Below are positions 56,401 to 64,000 of a stretch of DNA of 64,000 nucleotides, in pieces (the first letter of the stretch is position 1; each line of letters starts with the position of its first letter). The stretch is from Stercorarius parasiticus (taxonomy: Eukaryota; Chordata; Aves; Charadriiformes; Stercorariidae). The notes beneath the pieces were generated by a model that searched no databases, was not told the DNA's origin, and worked only from the letters and a program-made list of their open reading frames with translations. A program made the translations under genes and the position numbers. Location: assembly GCA_013396915.1 (NCBI GenBank), contig VWZL01000111.1:372880-436879 (forward strand), written 5' to 3'.

Positions 56401-59400
56401 TAGAGAAAATCACATTTTAAAAATAAAGGATTGCTTCTTCTCTGTTCTCCTGCAGAATGAGATAGTAGTTTCCCCATGCTGCAGGTAAGGCTAATCCCTC
56501 ACAGTTTAAGTACGGAAAACAAATTAAAGACCACTTAGTTTTGATGTTAAAATCCATGAGCTATTTATGGAGTGTGACGGCTGTAAGTAGTGCAAAACAT
56601 CATCTCACCTTTAGCAAGTGCTAAAAATCAATATCTTGAATTGTTTTTGGAAGAAATTAAAAAAACGATGTCACTGAAGCGTCAGAGATAGTGAAAAGTT
56701 CTAGCTGATGCATTCTTGTCAAGGAAAGAAATGGGGTCAATACTAAGAGGTGCCAGTCCACACCTATAAGTAGAAGGAGGAGTGGACAAAGCTGTAGTAG
56801 AGGCAGGCCCAGAAACACTTCTTAGCCTTTTTCTTTCCCTCTTAAGAAGGAAAGAATATTTTCCAGAAAGTACTCTCCAGCAAGTTGTCTGAATACAAAG
56901 GTTGGTGTTAGGAGGCCCACCAGTCTAAGGGAATCCCCAGCTGGTAAGGGCAGAGCAAAAATAGAGCAGTGTGCCCTTGCTTTATTGGACTAGGACTTAG
57001 ACAAAGTCTTAATGGAGGTCATGGCTCTGAGAGCACAGGCCTTCCCACAAGCAAAGCAAAGCTTCCTGGAAACGGAATGGAATGCTTGTCACCCTATTGT
57101 GAAAATGTCCACTACCTACGGGCATGTTTGGTGGGGGAGAAGTGGAGTACATTTTTTAAAAAGAACAAAAAAGCCTTGTAGCAAATAGCAGAATTGTTCT
57201 GGGATAGGTGTGAGTAGAAGGTATCTTAACTCCACTACCGCTAGTGAAGTGGAGCTACTTCTGCAGTCTGTATGTTTTATGACTTGATTCTTCCGCATTT
57301 GCACAGTGCTGTGCTTTCAACTGTATATGTAAATTCAGGTTTTGAAGCAAAGCTAATGCATCTAAAGATAGCAGAAATTAAACGCAGCAAAGCTGTGGTA
57401 GGTACAGTAAGGGAGAAAGGGGCCTTGATTTCCAGAAGTTTAAAGCCAAACTTCAGAGAGAAAGCAGGTGGTGTTTTGTACTGATAAACTAGCTTTTCCG
57501 TTGAGATGTTTAAGAACACTTTTTGCTGTTGGTACGTTGCCCCAGGATTTCTGCCTTTCATACAATATCTCAGAAAAAGTCTGTTTCTTGAGACTATGGG
57601 CTTGAGGGATGTTCCTGGGAGTACAGAGGAGCTTTTTGTACTTTGCTCTTGAGACAGATGCTGTGGGATTTTATCCATTTAGCCTTTTGACACTATAAAG
57701 GAAAGTAGAGAGTATTCAGTAGTTGCTTAGAAGCCATTGTGATTGAAGATCATGTAGGGAAAAGTTGTCTCACAGAATAGGATTGATTTGGTTTCCTTTA
57801 CAGCCGCCTTATCTCTTTATAATCTCAGTCTCCACTTTGGTTTGAAAACCTTCCTTTCTGTACTTTTTAGATAATTTGATTCAAATTGTTGACTTCTAAT
57901 ACAGTTTACTTAAATAAATCTTGAGCCCCAAACTTCATGGGATATAAGGATATATAAAATCTTTTGATTCACAAAAGAAAAATCCAGTCCCCTGACTTGT
58001 GTCATACTCTTGTGAGCTTGCCTGGCAGTTTTGTCTAGGTTCCTGACAGGGAAGTTTATCTGGTTATCTGCTTTTCCTGACATTAGTTATTATTGATCAC
58101 AAGAGATGAATGCATTCTCTCTCTAACAGCTTCTTAGTCTCACCTGTACCCTACTCCTTGATAACCTGTTTTACCTCTTGTAGCACTTCTGTGGTTGGAA
58201 GAAACAGGGATCACCTTTGCCTCGGTGCTTGAAGCCAGCATGGCTAGCTTTGAACACTTCCCATGGGATTGTGCCTGTTACAGCTGTGATAAAGAAAAGC
58301 CCAGGGGAGCAGACATGGTTCTGAACCTGAAGTAGCTCTACAAGTTTGAAATAGTAACTTTGAACAGAGACTCTCCCTGAAAGAATTTGGGAGATGGTAG
58401 TTAATAGATTTGAGGGGATTGCAGTTAAATTTGACCTGAAAAAAATGTGGGGGTTGCTAGTGTTATGGTTCCTTGCGTGATAGTCTGCGTTGTTATGAAG
58501 GTGACTTTTGCTTATACAGGAAATGAAGTTAGGTGGCTTGTTTGCTTGAGCTAGTGCTCCCTGAAGGCTTTAAAATTCAGTAACCAGAAGGGGGAATGAC
58601 TTGAGTACCTTTCAGGTGTGTCATTGTCTACCTCTGCATTGACCTCACTTGATTGTTCTATTCCCATGAGTTGCATGAAGTTAATGTCATATGTCACATT
58701 CACAAAGACCTTCCTGGATGATTGCAATAGTCTTAAGTGATCAACAACATCTTTTAGTCACCAACAAGGCTTATTTCAAGCTAGAGACAAATTTGCCTTA
58801 GTTGGGGCAAGTAGTCTAAGACAATGGCATGGACATGAGGGTTTGAGGCTGCTGTGAACCAGCGAATACATGTGGAGAGGGTTGGAAAGCTTAAAGCTAA
58901 AACTACCCGTGTAAAACACAAAGAAAATGAATGCCCATGCACAAACTGTCAGTTATGGGTTGGCTTATGGTTTTTCTCACTTGACGTGTGGGTCACTGAG
59001 AAGCCGTGCAAGGAGTTTTGCATTCCTCCTTTGACAGTCTGAGAAGCTTCTGTAGTCTTGCCTTTTTATCTGGAATACAGAGGGCAATTCAGCAGGTAAG
59101 GAACAAAATGACCGTCAGAGGTGTGGTTGGAAAACATGCTGATTTGGAGGTGTACTCTGTGGGCAAAGCAGCCTCCCTTAATAAACATATATGAAAATGT
59201 CTGCTTCCCATATCCTTTTCAGAAAATAATGCTAAGCTTCCATGAAGAGCAAGAAGTATTGCCAGAATCATTTCTTGCCAACTTCCCGTCATTGATAAAG
59301 ATTGATATCCACAAAAAAGTGACAGATCCAAGCGTGGCCAAAAGTATGATGGCCTGTCTGCTCTCTTCTCTAAAGGCTAATGGTAAGCTTCTTGCACTCA

Positions 59401-60300
59401 GAATTCCGTGTTTCCTAATTATATGCTGGTTCTAGGATGCAAGGCAAACTTCGGATGGTTATATTAACACTACTGTGTTTGCCTGTCAGCCTGAGATATT
59501 AAACTTCTGCCATAGTTGGCAATCTAGATTTAGGTAAATAATTATAAAAGCTTTTGGATAGCTAACTTCTGCTGCTGTCTTCAGTAAGAGGTAGCTTTTC
59601 ACTTTAGCCATTATCTTGCAAATTAGAAAATAGGAAGAACTAAGGGAGCAATTTGGCAATGAGAGCACACATTTTTACATCTTGAACAACGCAGAAATGT
59701 TTGTATTTCTCCTACTGGCATTGGTAATGATGCTTTTTCTTATGTGTGGCAGTGTGCACTGGTGGGTAATTACCAAAACCTTCAATATGGGGAAGTAGTT
59801 GGCTGTCTTCCTTACTGCGCACCTGAGGTTCACAGTTCCTTTGGGCGATTTGGTGCCTGCTTCTAGTGCTATTTTCTGAGCCAACATCAGAGTTTCAGGA
59901 TGCTTTTATGTGAAATAAAAGGTGTGCAGAGGGGAGGTGATTTGTTCAGACTGACAAGACATCTGCAATGTGCAACTGACCCCAATGGTCAGCTATGTTG
60001 CCATACATCTACTGTCTTTTGGGCACTATACTCCATATGGAATTGGATCAGTGGTTTCATTGGGTTTAAATGCTAAAATAGGTGGAAACTCTAGTAATAT
60101 TTGATGTCTGTGCTTTTTACAATCACTCTTCTACAGTGTTTTGTTTCTCTCTTCCTTCTTCAGGCTCCCGTGGGGCTTTTTGTGAAGTAAGACCAGATGA
60201 TAAAAGAATCCTGGAATTTTACAGCAAGCTGGGTTGTTTTGAAATTGCTAAAATGGAAGGATTTCCAAAGGATGTTGTTATCCTTGGAAGAAGCCTGTGA
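41350..60300 (+). CDS. OGA: OGA gene, protein O-GlcNAcase (coding span, exons 2-16)
   Basis: OGA (MGEA5, GH84) removes O-linked N-acetylglucosamine from Ser/Thr of nuclear and cytoplasmic proteins by substrate-assisted catalysis. The 15 visible exons encode 849 residues in one frame. They comprise the catalytic TIM barrel starting [16 protein letters not shown], with the catalytic aspartate pair in LLFDDIDHN and substrate-site residues in [16 protein letters not shown]; an acidic disordered linker (exon 9); a helical stalk (end of exon 9 and exons 10-11); and a C-terminal acetyltransferase-like domain (exons 12-16), ending [10 protein letters not shown]. Identity to human OGA, from memory, is very high, and the exon count (16 with exon 1) is the same. 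Only exon 1 is missing, in the N gap. The intron 2 donor is GC. Candidate alternative 3' ends lie in introns 10 and 11. Confidence 0.97.
41699..41796 (+). CDS. OGA: OGA exon 3
   Basis: Ninety-eight bases: [20 protein letters not shown], then [12 protein letters not shown]. It contains the YAPKDD substrate-site loop. Acceptor GTTTATAG, donor GTAATT. Confidence 0.95.
41797..42902. other. OGA: OGA intron 3 with CR1 fragment
   Basis: AT-rich intron. Its only recognised content is the CR1 3' end at 42525-42707 and a T-run near 42785. Confidence 0.8.
42525..42707 (+). mobile_element. CR1 LINE 3' fragment (sense)
   Basis: The sequence GGCAGAGCACTGGAACAGGC … GAGGTGGTGGAGTCTCCGTC … GGTTGGACTAGATGATCTCC … CCTTCCAACCCC followed by ATTCTGTGATTCC is the characteristic CR1 3' region of birds. 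It is truncated 5', as usual for these elements. Confidence 0.92.
42903..43033 (+). CDS. OGA: OGA exon 4
   Basis: One hundred and thirty-one bases: (E)[17 protein letters not shown] … [13 protein letters not shown] … LKRKLDQ. Acceptor GATTTCCAG, donor GTAAGT. Confidence 0.95.
43712..43883 (+). CDS. OGA: OGA exon 5 with catalytic Asp pair
   Basis: One hundred and seventy-two bases encode [20 protein letters not shown] … [17 protein letters not shown]. The two consecutive Asp in LFDDID correspond to human D174/D175, the residues that assist the acetamido nucleophile and act as acid/base. Acceptor TTGTATCAG, donor GTAAAA. Confidence 0.96.
43884..44928. other. OGA: OGA intron 5
   Basis: AT-rich intron with no recognised repeat, RNA gene or additional exon. 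Confidence 0.7.
44929..45027 (+). CDS. OGA: OGA exon 6
   Basis: Ninety-nine bases: (E)[17 protein letters not shown] … PGIEVLWT. The barrel strand EVLWTGP ends at this junction. Acceptor CCCTGTGCAG, donor GTAGAA. Confidence 0.95.
45207..45491 (+). CDS. OGA: OGA exon 7
   Basis: Two hundred and eighty-five bases encode (G)[16 protein letters not shown] … [19 protein letters not shown] … [19 protein letters not shown] … KDVVM. It includes the WDN…NDYD active-site residues (human N280, D285 region). Acceptor TCCCTCTTAG, donor GTAAGT. Confidence 0.96.
46048..46206 (+). CDS. OGA: OGA exon 8
   Basis: One hundred and fifty-nine bases: (T)[19 protein letters not shown] … [20 protein letters not shown]. 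Acceptor GTCTCTGTAG, donor GTGAGT. It ends the catalytic half. Confidence 0.95.
46207..47500. other. OGA: OGA intron 8 with reverse CR1 fragment
   Basis: AT-rich intron. It contains a CR1 remnant in reverse orientation (46948-47062). No other feature is seen. Confidence 0.75.
46948..47062 (-). mobile_element. CR1 LINE fragment (antisense)
   Basis: GTTTAGGTTGGAAAGGACCT … GGCAGGTTGCCCAAGACCGT … GTCCAGTCAGGTTTTGAAT is the reverse complement of the CR1 3' region. It is diverged and shorter than the copy at 42.5 kb. Confidence 0.85.
47501..48111 (+). CDS. OGA: OGA exon 9, disordered linker and start of stalk
   Basis: The 611-base exon encodes an acidic, low-complexity linker (repeated [38 protein letters not shown]), then the ordered stalk start [20 protein letters not shown]. 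The stalk helices mediate dimerisation in human OGA. The human caspase-3 site region (AKASVVDG) is here AKTTVGDV. Acceptor TTCTTATTCTCAG, donor GTGAGT, phase 0 at the end. Confidence 0.96.
48511..48685 (+). CDS. OGA: OGA exon 10, stalk
   Basis: One hundred and seventy-five bases: [20 protein letters not shown] … [20 protein letters not shown] … KSFVQWL, plus one base. Acceptor CCGTTCATAG, donor GTAGGT. It leaves in phase 1. Three alternative continuations are possible: exon 11 (52208), the novel exon 10a (49106) or intron retention. Confidence 0.96.
48686..48721 (+). CDS. OGA: OGA intron 10 read-through tail (short isoform)
   Basis: If intron 10 is not spliced, exon 10 continues in frame as [11 protein letters not shown] and stops at TAG (48718-48720). 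Human OGA-S, which lacks the acetyltransferase-like domain, is known to arise by retention of intron 10 with a short unique tail. The exon number and position here match. Whether this bird uses the form is inference. Confidence 0.45.
49106..49187 (+). CDS. OGA: Candidate OGA alternative exon 10a
   Basis: The acceptor TTGCTGTCTTCAACAG is followed by 82 bases, then donor AGC|GTAAGG. Entered from exon 10 (one base G), it reads [21 protein letters not shown] and VRMRAL with two bases left over, all open. The residues are polar and protein-like, and the segment is richer in GC/CpG than the surrounding intron. It cannot rejoin exon 11 in frame but does join 50612 in frame. I do not recognise the peptide from any family. 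Without transcript data this remains a prediction. Confidence 0.5.
50612..50687 (+). CDS. OGA: Candidate OGA alternative terminal exon 10b
   Basis: A very strong acceptor (CTATTGTCTTCTTCCCCATTGTGTACAG; long pyrimidine tract) precedes an open segment. With GC from exon 10a it reads [22 protein letters not shown], then RRH and TAA. ATTAAA, a variant polyadenylation signal, follows four bases after the stop. Together with 10a it gives a tail of about 52 residues replacing everything from exon 11 on. No homology is recognised. Confidence 0.45.
52208..52293 (+). CDS. OGA: OGA exon 11
   Basis: Eighty-six bases: (G)[19 protein letters not shown], then RGGLAGEFQ. This ends the stalk and begins the link to the C-terminal domain. 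The acceptor GATCTCAACAG has a poor pyrimidine tract, compatible with the regulated use of intron 10. Donor GTATCA is also weak. Confidence 0.95.
52294..53160. other. OGA: OGA intron 11 with CpG-rich open island
   Basis: Within AT-rich sequence, 52456-52830 is unusually rich in GCGC words and in one frame stays open from an acceptor at 52456 to a stop near 52707 (see findings). Otherwise nothing is recognised. Confidence 0.65.
53161..53265 (+). CDS. OGA: OGA exon 12
   Basis: One hundred and five bases, 35 codons: [20 protein letters not shown] … [11 protein letters not shown]. It starts the acetyltransferase-like (GNAT-fold) domain. Acceptor GTTTTCACAG, donor GTAACT, phase 0 on both sides. 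Confidence 0.96.
53266..54876. other. OGA: OGA intron 12
   Basis: AT-rich intron. A stretch at about 53395-53460 (CTAAGGTTAAGTGACTTGCC…) resembles an antisense MIR-type SINE core. Nothing else is recognised. Confidence 0.6.
53395..53460 (-). repeat. Possible MIR-type SINE remnant (antisense)
   Basis: AAACTAAGGTTAAGTGACTT followed by GCCTGTGGTTCAGCAGC resembles the reverse complement of the MIR core (GGTCACACAGC preceded by AAGTGACTTGCCCA). It is old and diverged. Confidence 0.4.
54877..54962 (+). CDS. OGA: OGA exon 13
   Basis: Eighty-six bases: [20 protein letters not shown], then SLPDLIGD plus AA. The segment [12 protein letters not shown] differs from human DGVGLPFQSQPD. Acceptor CTCCTCTTAG, donor GTATGT. 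Confidence 0.95.
54963..55918. other. OGA: OGA intron 13
   Basis: AT-rich, with T-run/A-run palindromes near 55177-55198 and 55435-55456 and a 44-codon A-rich open stretch from 55535 (see findings). No repeat family is recognised. Confidence 0.65.
55919..56111 (+). CDS. OGA: OGA exon 14
   Basis: One hundred and ninety-three bases: (K)[19 protein letters not shown] … [19 protein letters not shown] … [20 protein letters not shown]…GICGYALG forms the core strands of the GNAT-like fold. Acceptor TTTCTGCAG, donor GTTAGT. Phase 0 at the end. Confidence 0.96.
56112..59222. other. OGA: OGA intron 14
   Basis: A 3.1-kb AT-rich intron. It contains a perfect 29-base tandem duplication (56186-56246) and a candidate in-frame 15-base microexon (59081-59095). 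No mobile element is recognised. Confidence 0.7.
56186..56246. repeat. Perfect 29-base tandem duplication
   Basis: GAGCTTCTGTGCCATTCAG and flanking bases are repeated exactly with a 29-base period (56192 and 56221). The lack of differences suggests a recent duplication or an assembly artefact. Confidence 0.9.
59223..59382 (+). CDS. OGA: OGA exon 15
   Basis: One hundred and sixty bases: [20 protein letters not shown] … [19 protein letters not shown], plus one base. Acceptor ATCCTTTTCAG, donor GTAAGC. Confidence 0.96.
60164..60300 (+). CDS. OGA: OGA exon 16, C-terminus
   Basis: One hundred and thirty-seven bases: (G)[19 protein letters not shown] … [16 protein letters not shown], stop TGA. 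The residues closely match the human C-terminus. Acceptor CTTCCTTCTTCAG. Confidence 0.97.
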
Positions 60301-62440
60301 AGTGCTTGACAGCAAACTGTTCCAGTACTGTAGTCCCTTAAAAGCTGGGCAGGTAGTGGTGGGGATCTTCATATGGTCTAGCTGCACAAAGCCAGCAATA
60401 AGCCAGCTTGGTAGAAGGGGCTATGCGAAAATCACCCATCACACATTCAGACTGTAATTTGTTGGAAGAGGATAATGCTGCTGAAAATACTGTTTTAACA
60501 AAGAGAAACCTTGTCCTCTCCTGGTCCTGTGTGAAGTGCCAAGGAATCTTGCATGGGCTATAGCTTCTCAGAGGAATCCCTCTCAATTGGCGCTGTGGTT
60601 GACGACAGTTCTCTGCATTCACATGTCAACAGAAAAGTGGTCTCTGTCAGAAGTATCTATAAAGATGCAGGGTTCTCTCTGTCATAGAGCAGGATCTGCA
60701 ACTGGAAGTTGCAGAAATGGGAGGGATTGCTTGTGTCAATCAGCAAATTTAAAGATAAGTAGCTACAGTTCTATTTTTTACTATCTTTATGCTTGTTGAT
60801 AAAGCGATGACCCTTTGTCACTTCTAATGACCATTGGTTCAAGCTTTGTGCTTTGGTAGGGACAAATGTGCAGTGGTCTGTGGCAGAAGTCACTTAATGA
60901 CAAACTTGTAAATTTCAGTGTATATAAACTTAGCCGTATGCTGACTAACTTTTTGTTTACCAGTTTTTGTAACTTTTTCTTTTGAAAAGTGAAATGGTAT
61001 AGGTCCAAGATGGCACTTTTGAATAACCTAAAACCACAACGGAGAACGAATCTGTCTTCAGCACTGACCTTTCTTATTGTGCCTCGTATCCAGGGCTAGA
61101 AACTGAACATCTTGGTAAGGGGTGTGCGGATCCTTCCTTCAGGTGGCAGTTTGTTGCTGTTTGAGGTTGTAATCGTTCTCCTGGAACTGAAACAGCAATT
61201 CACAGGGTGGTCCGCCGAACCCGTTAATTTTGGTAATGTTCGCACGGGATTGTGGATGAAAGATGGTGAGAGGGAGAGAGCCGGCCCACAGCTGGGACTT
61301 GTTCTTGGAACAGTCACCATCTTTCAAAGCCTGTTCGTACTAGTTTGATTAAATCAGGGTCTTCAAGTCCTGCACATTTGTATCAAATAACTTTTCTACA
61401 AGAAATGCCACAATAAGCACATTTTTACACATTATTTAAATGGTTACCTACTTTTAAATGTTTCAAGAGTTTAATGTTTTTACCCAGGTCTGACATGTTT
61501 GGCTATGGGATGGAATCGGCGTGGGATGGGTTCTGGTACTGAGGTAGTTGCATCATTTCTGAAATTGGTATTTCACTCAAGTCCGGGTGTCCCAGATACA
61601 TAATTGGCCAATGGTATACACCTTGCAGCACCTTGCTCCGTTCACCTGCTGCCATCGGCTGTCTTTATCTTCCTTTTTAATTTTCCTGGGGTTTCTTTCA
61701 GTGGTGCACAAAGGAAGTGCAGTTCCTTTTACAAGCCTCCAGCTGCATAGAAGAAGTTAGGCAACCCATAATGAACGGCATTAAGACTGCAGTAATGTTG
61801 TCTGCGACCTGTAAGGAGATGCTGTGTTTGGCCTTCTGGTGCAGTCACATGCAGGATTATTTTTTTTTTTCCTTTGCAGAATGTGAACAATTTTTTTTTT
61901 AATGCAGTAGCAAAGTATTTAAGTTGAAACAAGTTCATTTCATTTTTAGAGAGGTACGGGGTTGTGCTGTGGGATTTCATGTAAGTCAGAGCTGAATGCC
62001 ACTAGCTTTTATACAGCTTTGAGTGCATGTTGAGTAGCTGATACCTTGGTTTATCAGGTGAGAGAGTTTTGTTTCTTCATGAATACCAGAGTCAGCTTAT
62101 TTTATCTGGATGCATAACATTAGAGCATAGGATGCTTGTGGCCTTATTTCTTGGCTTTTAAGGAGCTGCCACATTTTCTCTTCCTATGACTTTGTTATTA
62201 CTATAGAAATTAATTGTATAAGCCTATGGAATGTCAGGCCAATACCATCATTCTAGGATTGTAAAGTGATATGTTGACATATCTTTCATGGTTATGAATT
62301 TTCATTAAGGTTGGAATGCCACTTTTCATTAATCTGTTTTTAGATCAACAGTATCTGTAGCAGAAAAAAACGACCTGTAAAACTGTATTTGAAGACCATG
62401 CGAGAAATAGAATAAAAATTGAGAAGTGAATGTAAATAAG
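60301..62440 (+). other. OGA: OGA 3' untranslated region
   Basis: About 2.1 kb of AT-rich sequence to the first clear AATAAA, a length similar to the mammalian OGA 3'UTR. No open frame in it has support. The end point is estimated. Confidence 0.7.
62411..62416 (+). promoter_or_regulatory. OGA: Polyadenylation signal of OGA
   Basis: AATAAA in GAAATAGAATAAAAATTGAG, followed about 30 bases later by T/GT-rich sequence (GTGTATTTTGTGTATGAGG), fits a cleavage site near 62435. Confidence 0.7.
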
Positions 62441-64000
62441 AAATGTGTATTTTGTGTATGAGGTTCCAGAACCAGAAGGGTTCAGCAGCGTATGTTACAT
62501 CACGCCGTGTGTGCTGGATGCCCTTGGGATCAGCTGGCAGAGAAACTTGTCTCTGGTTTTGGTGGTGGCACTGTGTTGCATGGTAGACACTTAGCTGTGC
62601 TGATGTTTTTCATAGGCAAGTACCCAGGGACCCTTCAGAAGTACTTGCCTCAAAGATTTTTAGGGTAGCAGTGGCCTTTTTTGTTGGCTCATTTGTGAGT
62701 AGCACCAGTTGAACTTTTCCTGTTCTGTAAAAAACAGTTATTTCAAAGGTGGTCTCCAGCGTCTGGCAAAGACAGTGTGAGCTGTGTTGTGGCAGTGCTT
62801 GTTTGCTCTTTCTTACGCTTTTCTTTTTCTTTTTTTTTTTAAAATTTTTTTCTTGATGACTGCTGGGTTTAGAGGTTGCTGAAACCCCGACTAGCCTGCC
62901 AGCAGAAATGAGGTGAGACACAAAGTAATTTGAGGGGAAATATCGTAGCTCCACAGTCTTGCATTAGTAGTACATCCACAAAGTTTGACTTGGGAAGCTG
63001 AACACTTGAGATAGCTGAAGCGGGTAGCTGCCTGCTGAGAATGACAGCCAAGCGAAAGGAATGTCTCAGGGGTATGAAAAGCAGCTTTTTCCGAAGGTCA
63101 GTGCTCAGGAGTTCATTCACCTGCTGTGGCAGTGCACTGGTTATGCAGTGCAAAAGATATATATTGTGGAGAAAGTGATAACATGCAAACTAAGCAGGGA
63201 AATAAGCAGTTAAAAACTTTTCTCCTAACCCAGTAAACATGTGCCGTGTTAAAAAGGTGCATTTTCTTCACAAAATCATAATGTGTTGCATGTAGTCTTC
63301 TTTTGTTTTCTTGAAGCCTATGTCACGAAATTATGGCATAAACGGTGATACGACTTGCTTGTGTCAAACACATCTCTGCCTGGAAGGTAGGTTTGGACTT
63401 GAACTTTTCCTTTAAGGGAGCACGAAGCAGAAGCAGGCGCTCTTGACTCCCTCGCTCCAGGGTGGTGGCCGCACGTGGGTCACATATGTAACATGCTGCC
63501 GCCAGCCAGATGGCTGCAGAGAGCAGCTACCGCAGAAGCGCTACGGGTGCGCTTGTGTAACCATCGCTGAGTGAGCGCCCACCTCTTTCTGGGACCAGGA
63601 TTGGCTTTTCAAATGTCTTCAGGCTGGTGGAGGTCTCCTCTGCGGTGGGAGCAGAGCCAGCTTCTGACTGAGAACATGGTGTGAGCTCGTCGTTAGCGGG
63701 GTTGGTTTTAATTTAGCTGTTTCCCCCTCCACCCCTGCAGCACGGACTGGGCTGCTGCCATTTCTGCGTTGAAGGGCTAGTCCGTCCTTCTGCTCCCTGC
63801 AATAGGTTTTGAAGCAGGATAGTGCCTTCTGCATTCAAAGGCTGCTGTACCCCAGTCCCCTGTGTCAGATCATGCTGCTCTCGCCCTCCCCTACACTTAA
63901 AGAGGTAGAGATGAGATGATCCCTCACACTGTGCGCCCTGCCTTGGTCCCTGCCACCATCCTACCTCTCTGATACCCGTCTTTATGCCTTTGGCCTTCTG
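62441..64000. other. Intergenic region downstream of OGA
   Basis: No exon is recognised. By human synteny NPM3 would be the next gene, but no nucleoplasmin sequence is visible. GC content rises after about 63.4 kb. A T-run lies near 62828-62850. Confidence 0.6.

Noticed and set aside
62441..64000. Search for NPM3, the next gene by human synteny
   Set aside because: No nucleoplasmin-like exon or acidic tract is visible. The gene, if present, lies beyond the window.

Overview
This is vertebrate nuclear DNA, almost certainly from a bird. It has spliced genes with small GT-AG exons, CR1-type LINE 3' fragments (about 42.53-42.71 kb and 46.95-47.06 kb), a solo LTR resembling avian class-III (ERVL) elements (39.2-39.8 kb) and the compact, GC-rich introns typical of birds. 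Two protein-coding genes, both on the + strand, account for the coding content. Their order (KCNIP2 then OGA) matches the human 10q24 neighbourhood.

KCNIP2 (Kv channel-interacting protein 2, an EF-hand auxiliary subunit of Kv4 potassium channels) fills the first half. Its constant core is eight exons: seven coding exons and a short terminal one, at 29.3-31.9 kb. Upstream, over about 20 kb, lie three alternative first coding exons: 8702-8789 (soluble, KChIP1-like), 12863-12980 (with a predicted membrane span) and the end of a KIS-type exon at 16313-16367, whose start is lost in a 75-base N run. All three end in the same phase, so each can join the shared core at 29291. A fourth N-terminal exon with the palmitoylation Cys pair (28052-28147) uses a GC donor. 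The usual KChIP2 first exon that should precede it is not in the visible sequence. The large GC-rich introns contain short AT-rich islands with homeodomain, POU and forkhead-like words that look like conserved regulatory elements. The 3'UTR runs to about 33.97 kb, with two polyadenylation signals.

From 34 to 36.6 kb there is intergenic DNA with a diverged pair of about 400-base repeats. A CpG-rich promoter with an NRF1-like palindrome (36.54-36.73 kb) then leads into a 573-base N gap, which must hold OGA exon 1.

OGA (O-GlcNAcase, MGEA5) occupies 37-62.4 kb in an AT-rich context. Exons 2-16 are all present and in frame, encoding 849 residues that correspond to human residues from about 67 to 916. 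Only the N-terminal ~66 residues are missing. They cover the GH84 catalytic domain, the acidic disordered linker, the stalk and the C-terminal acetyltransferase-like domain.

The most unusual material lies in OGA introns 10 and 11. Two unannotated, correctly phased exon-like segments (49106-49187 and 50612-50687) would replace the acetyltransferase-like domain with a new tail of about 52 residues. A CpG-rich, open-reading island in intron 11 (52456-52710) shares words with them. Retention of intron 10 would also give a short 11-residue tail, as in the human short isoform. An in-frame 15-base candidate microexon precedes exon 15. The last 1.5 kb is intergenic, with no gene recognised.
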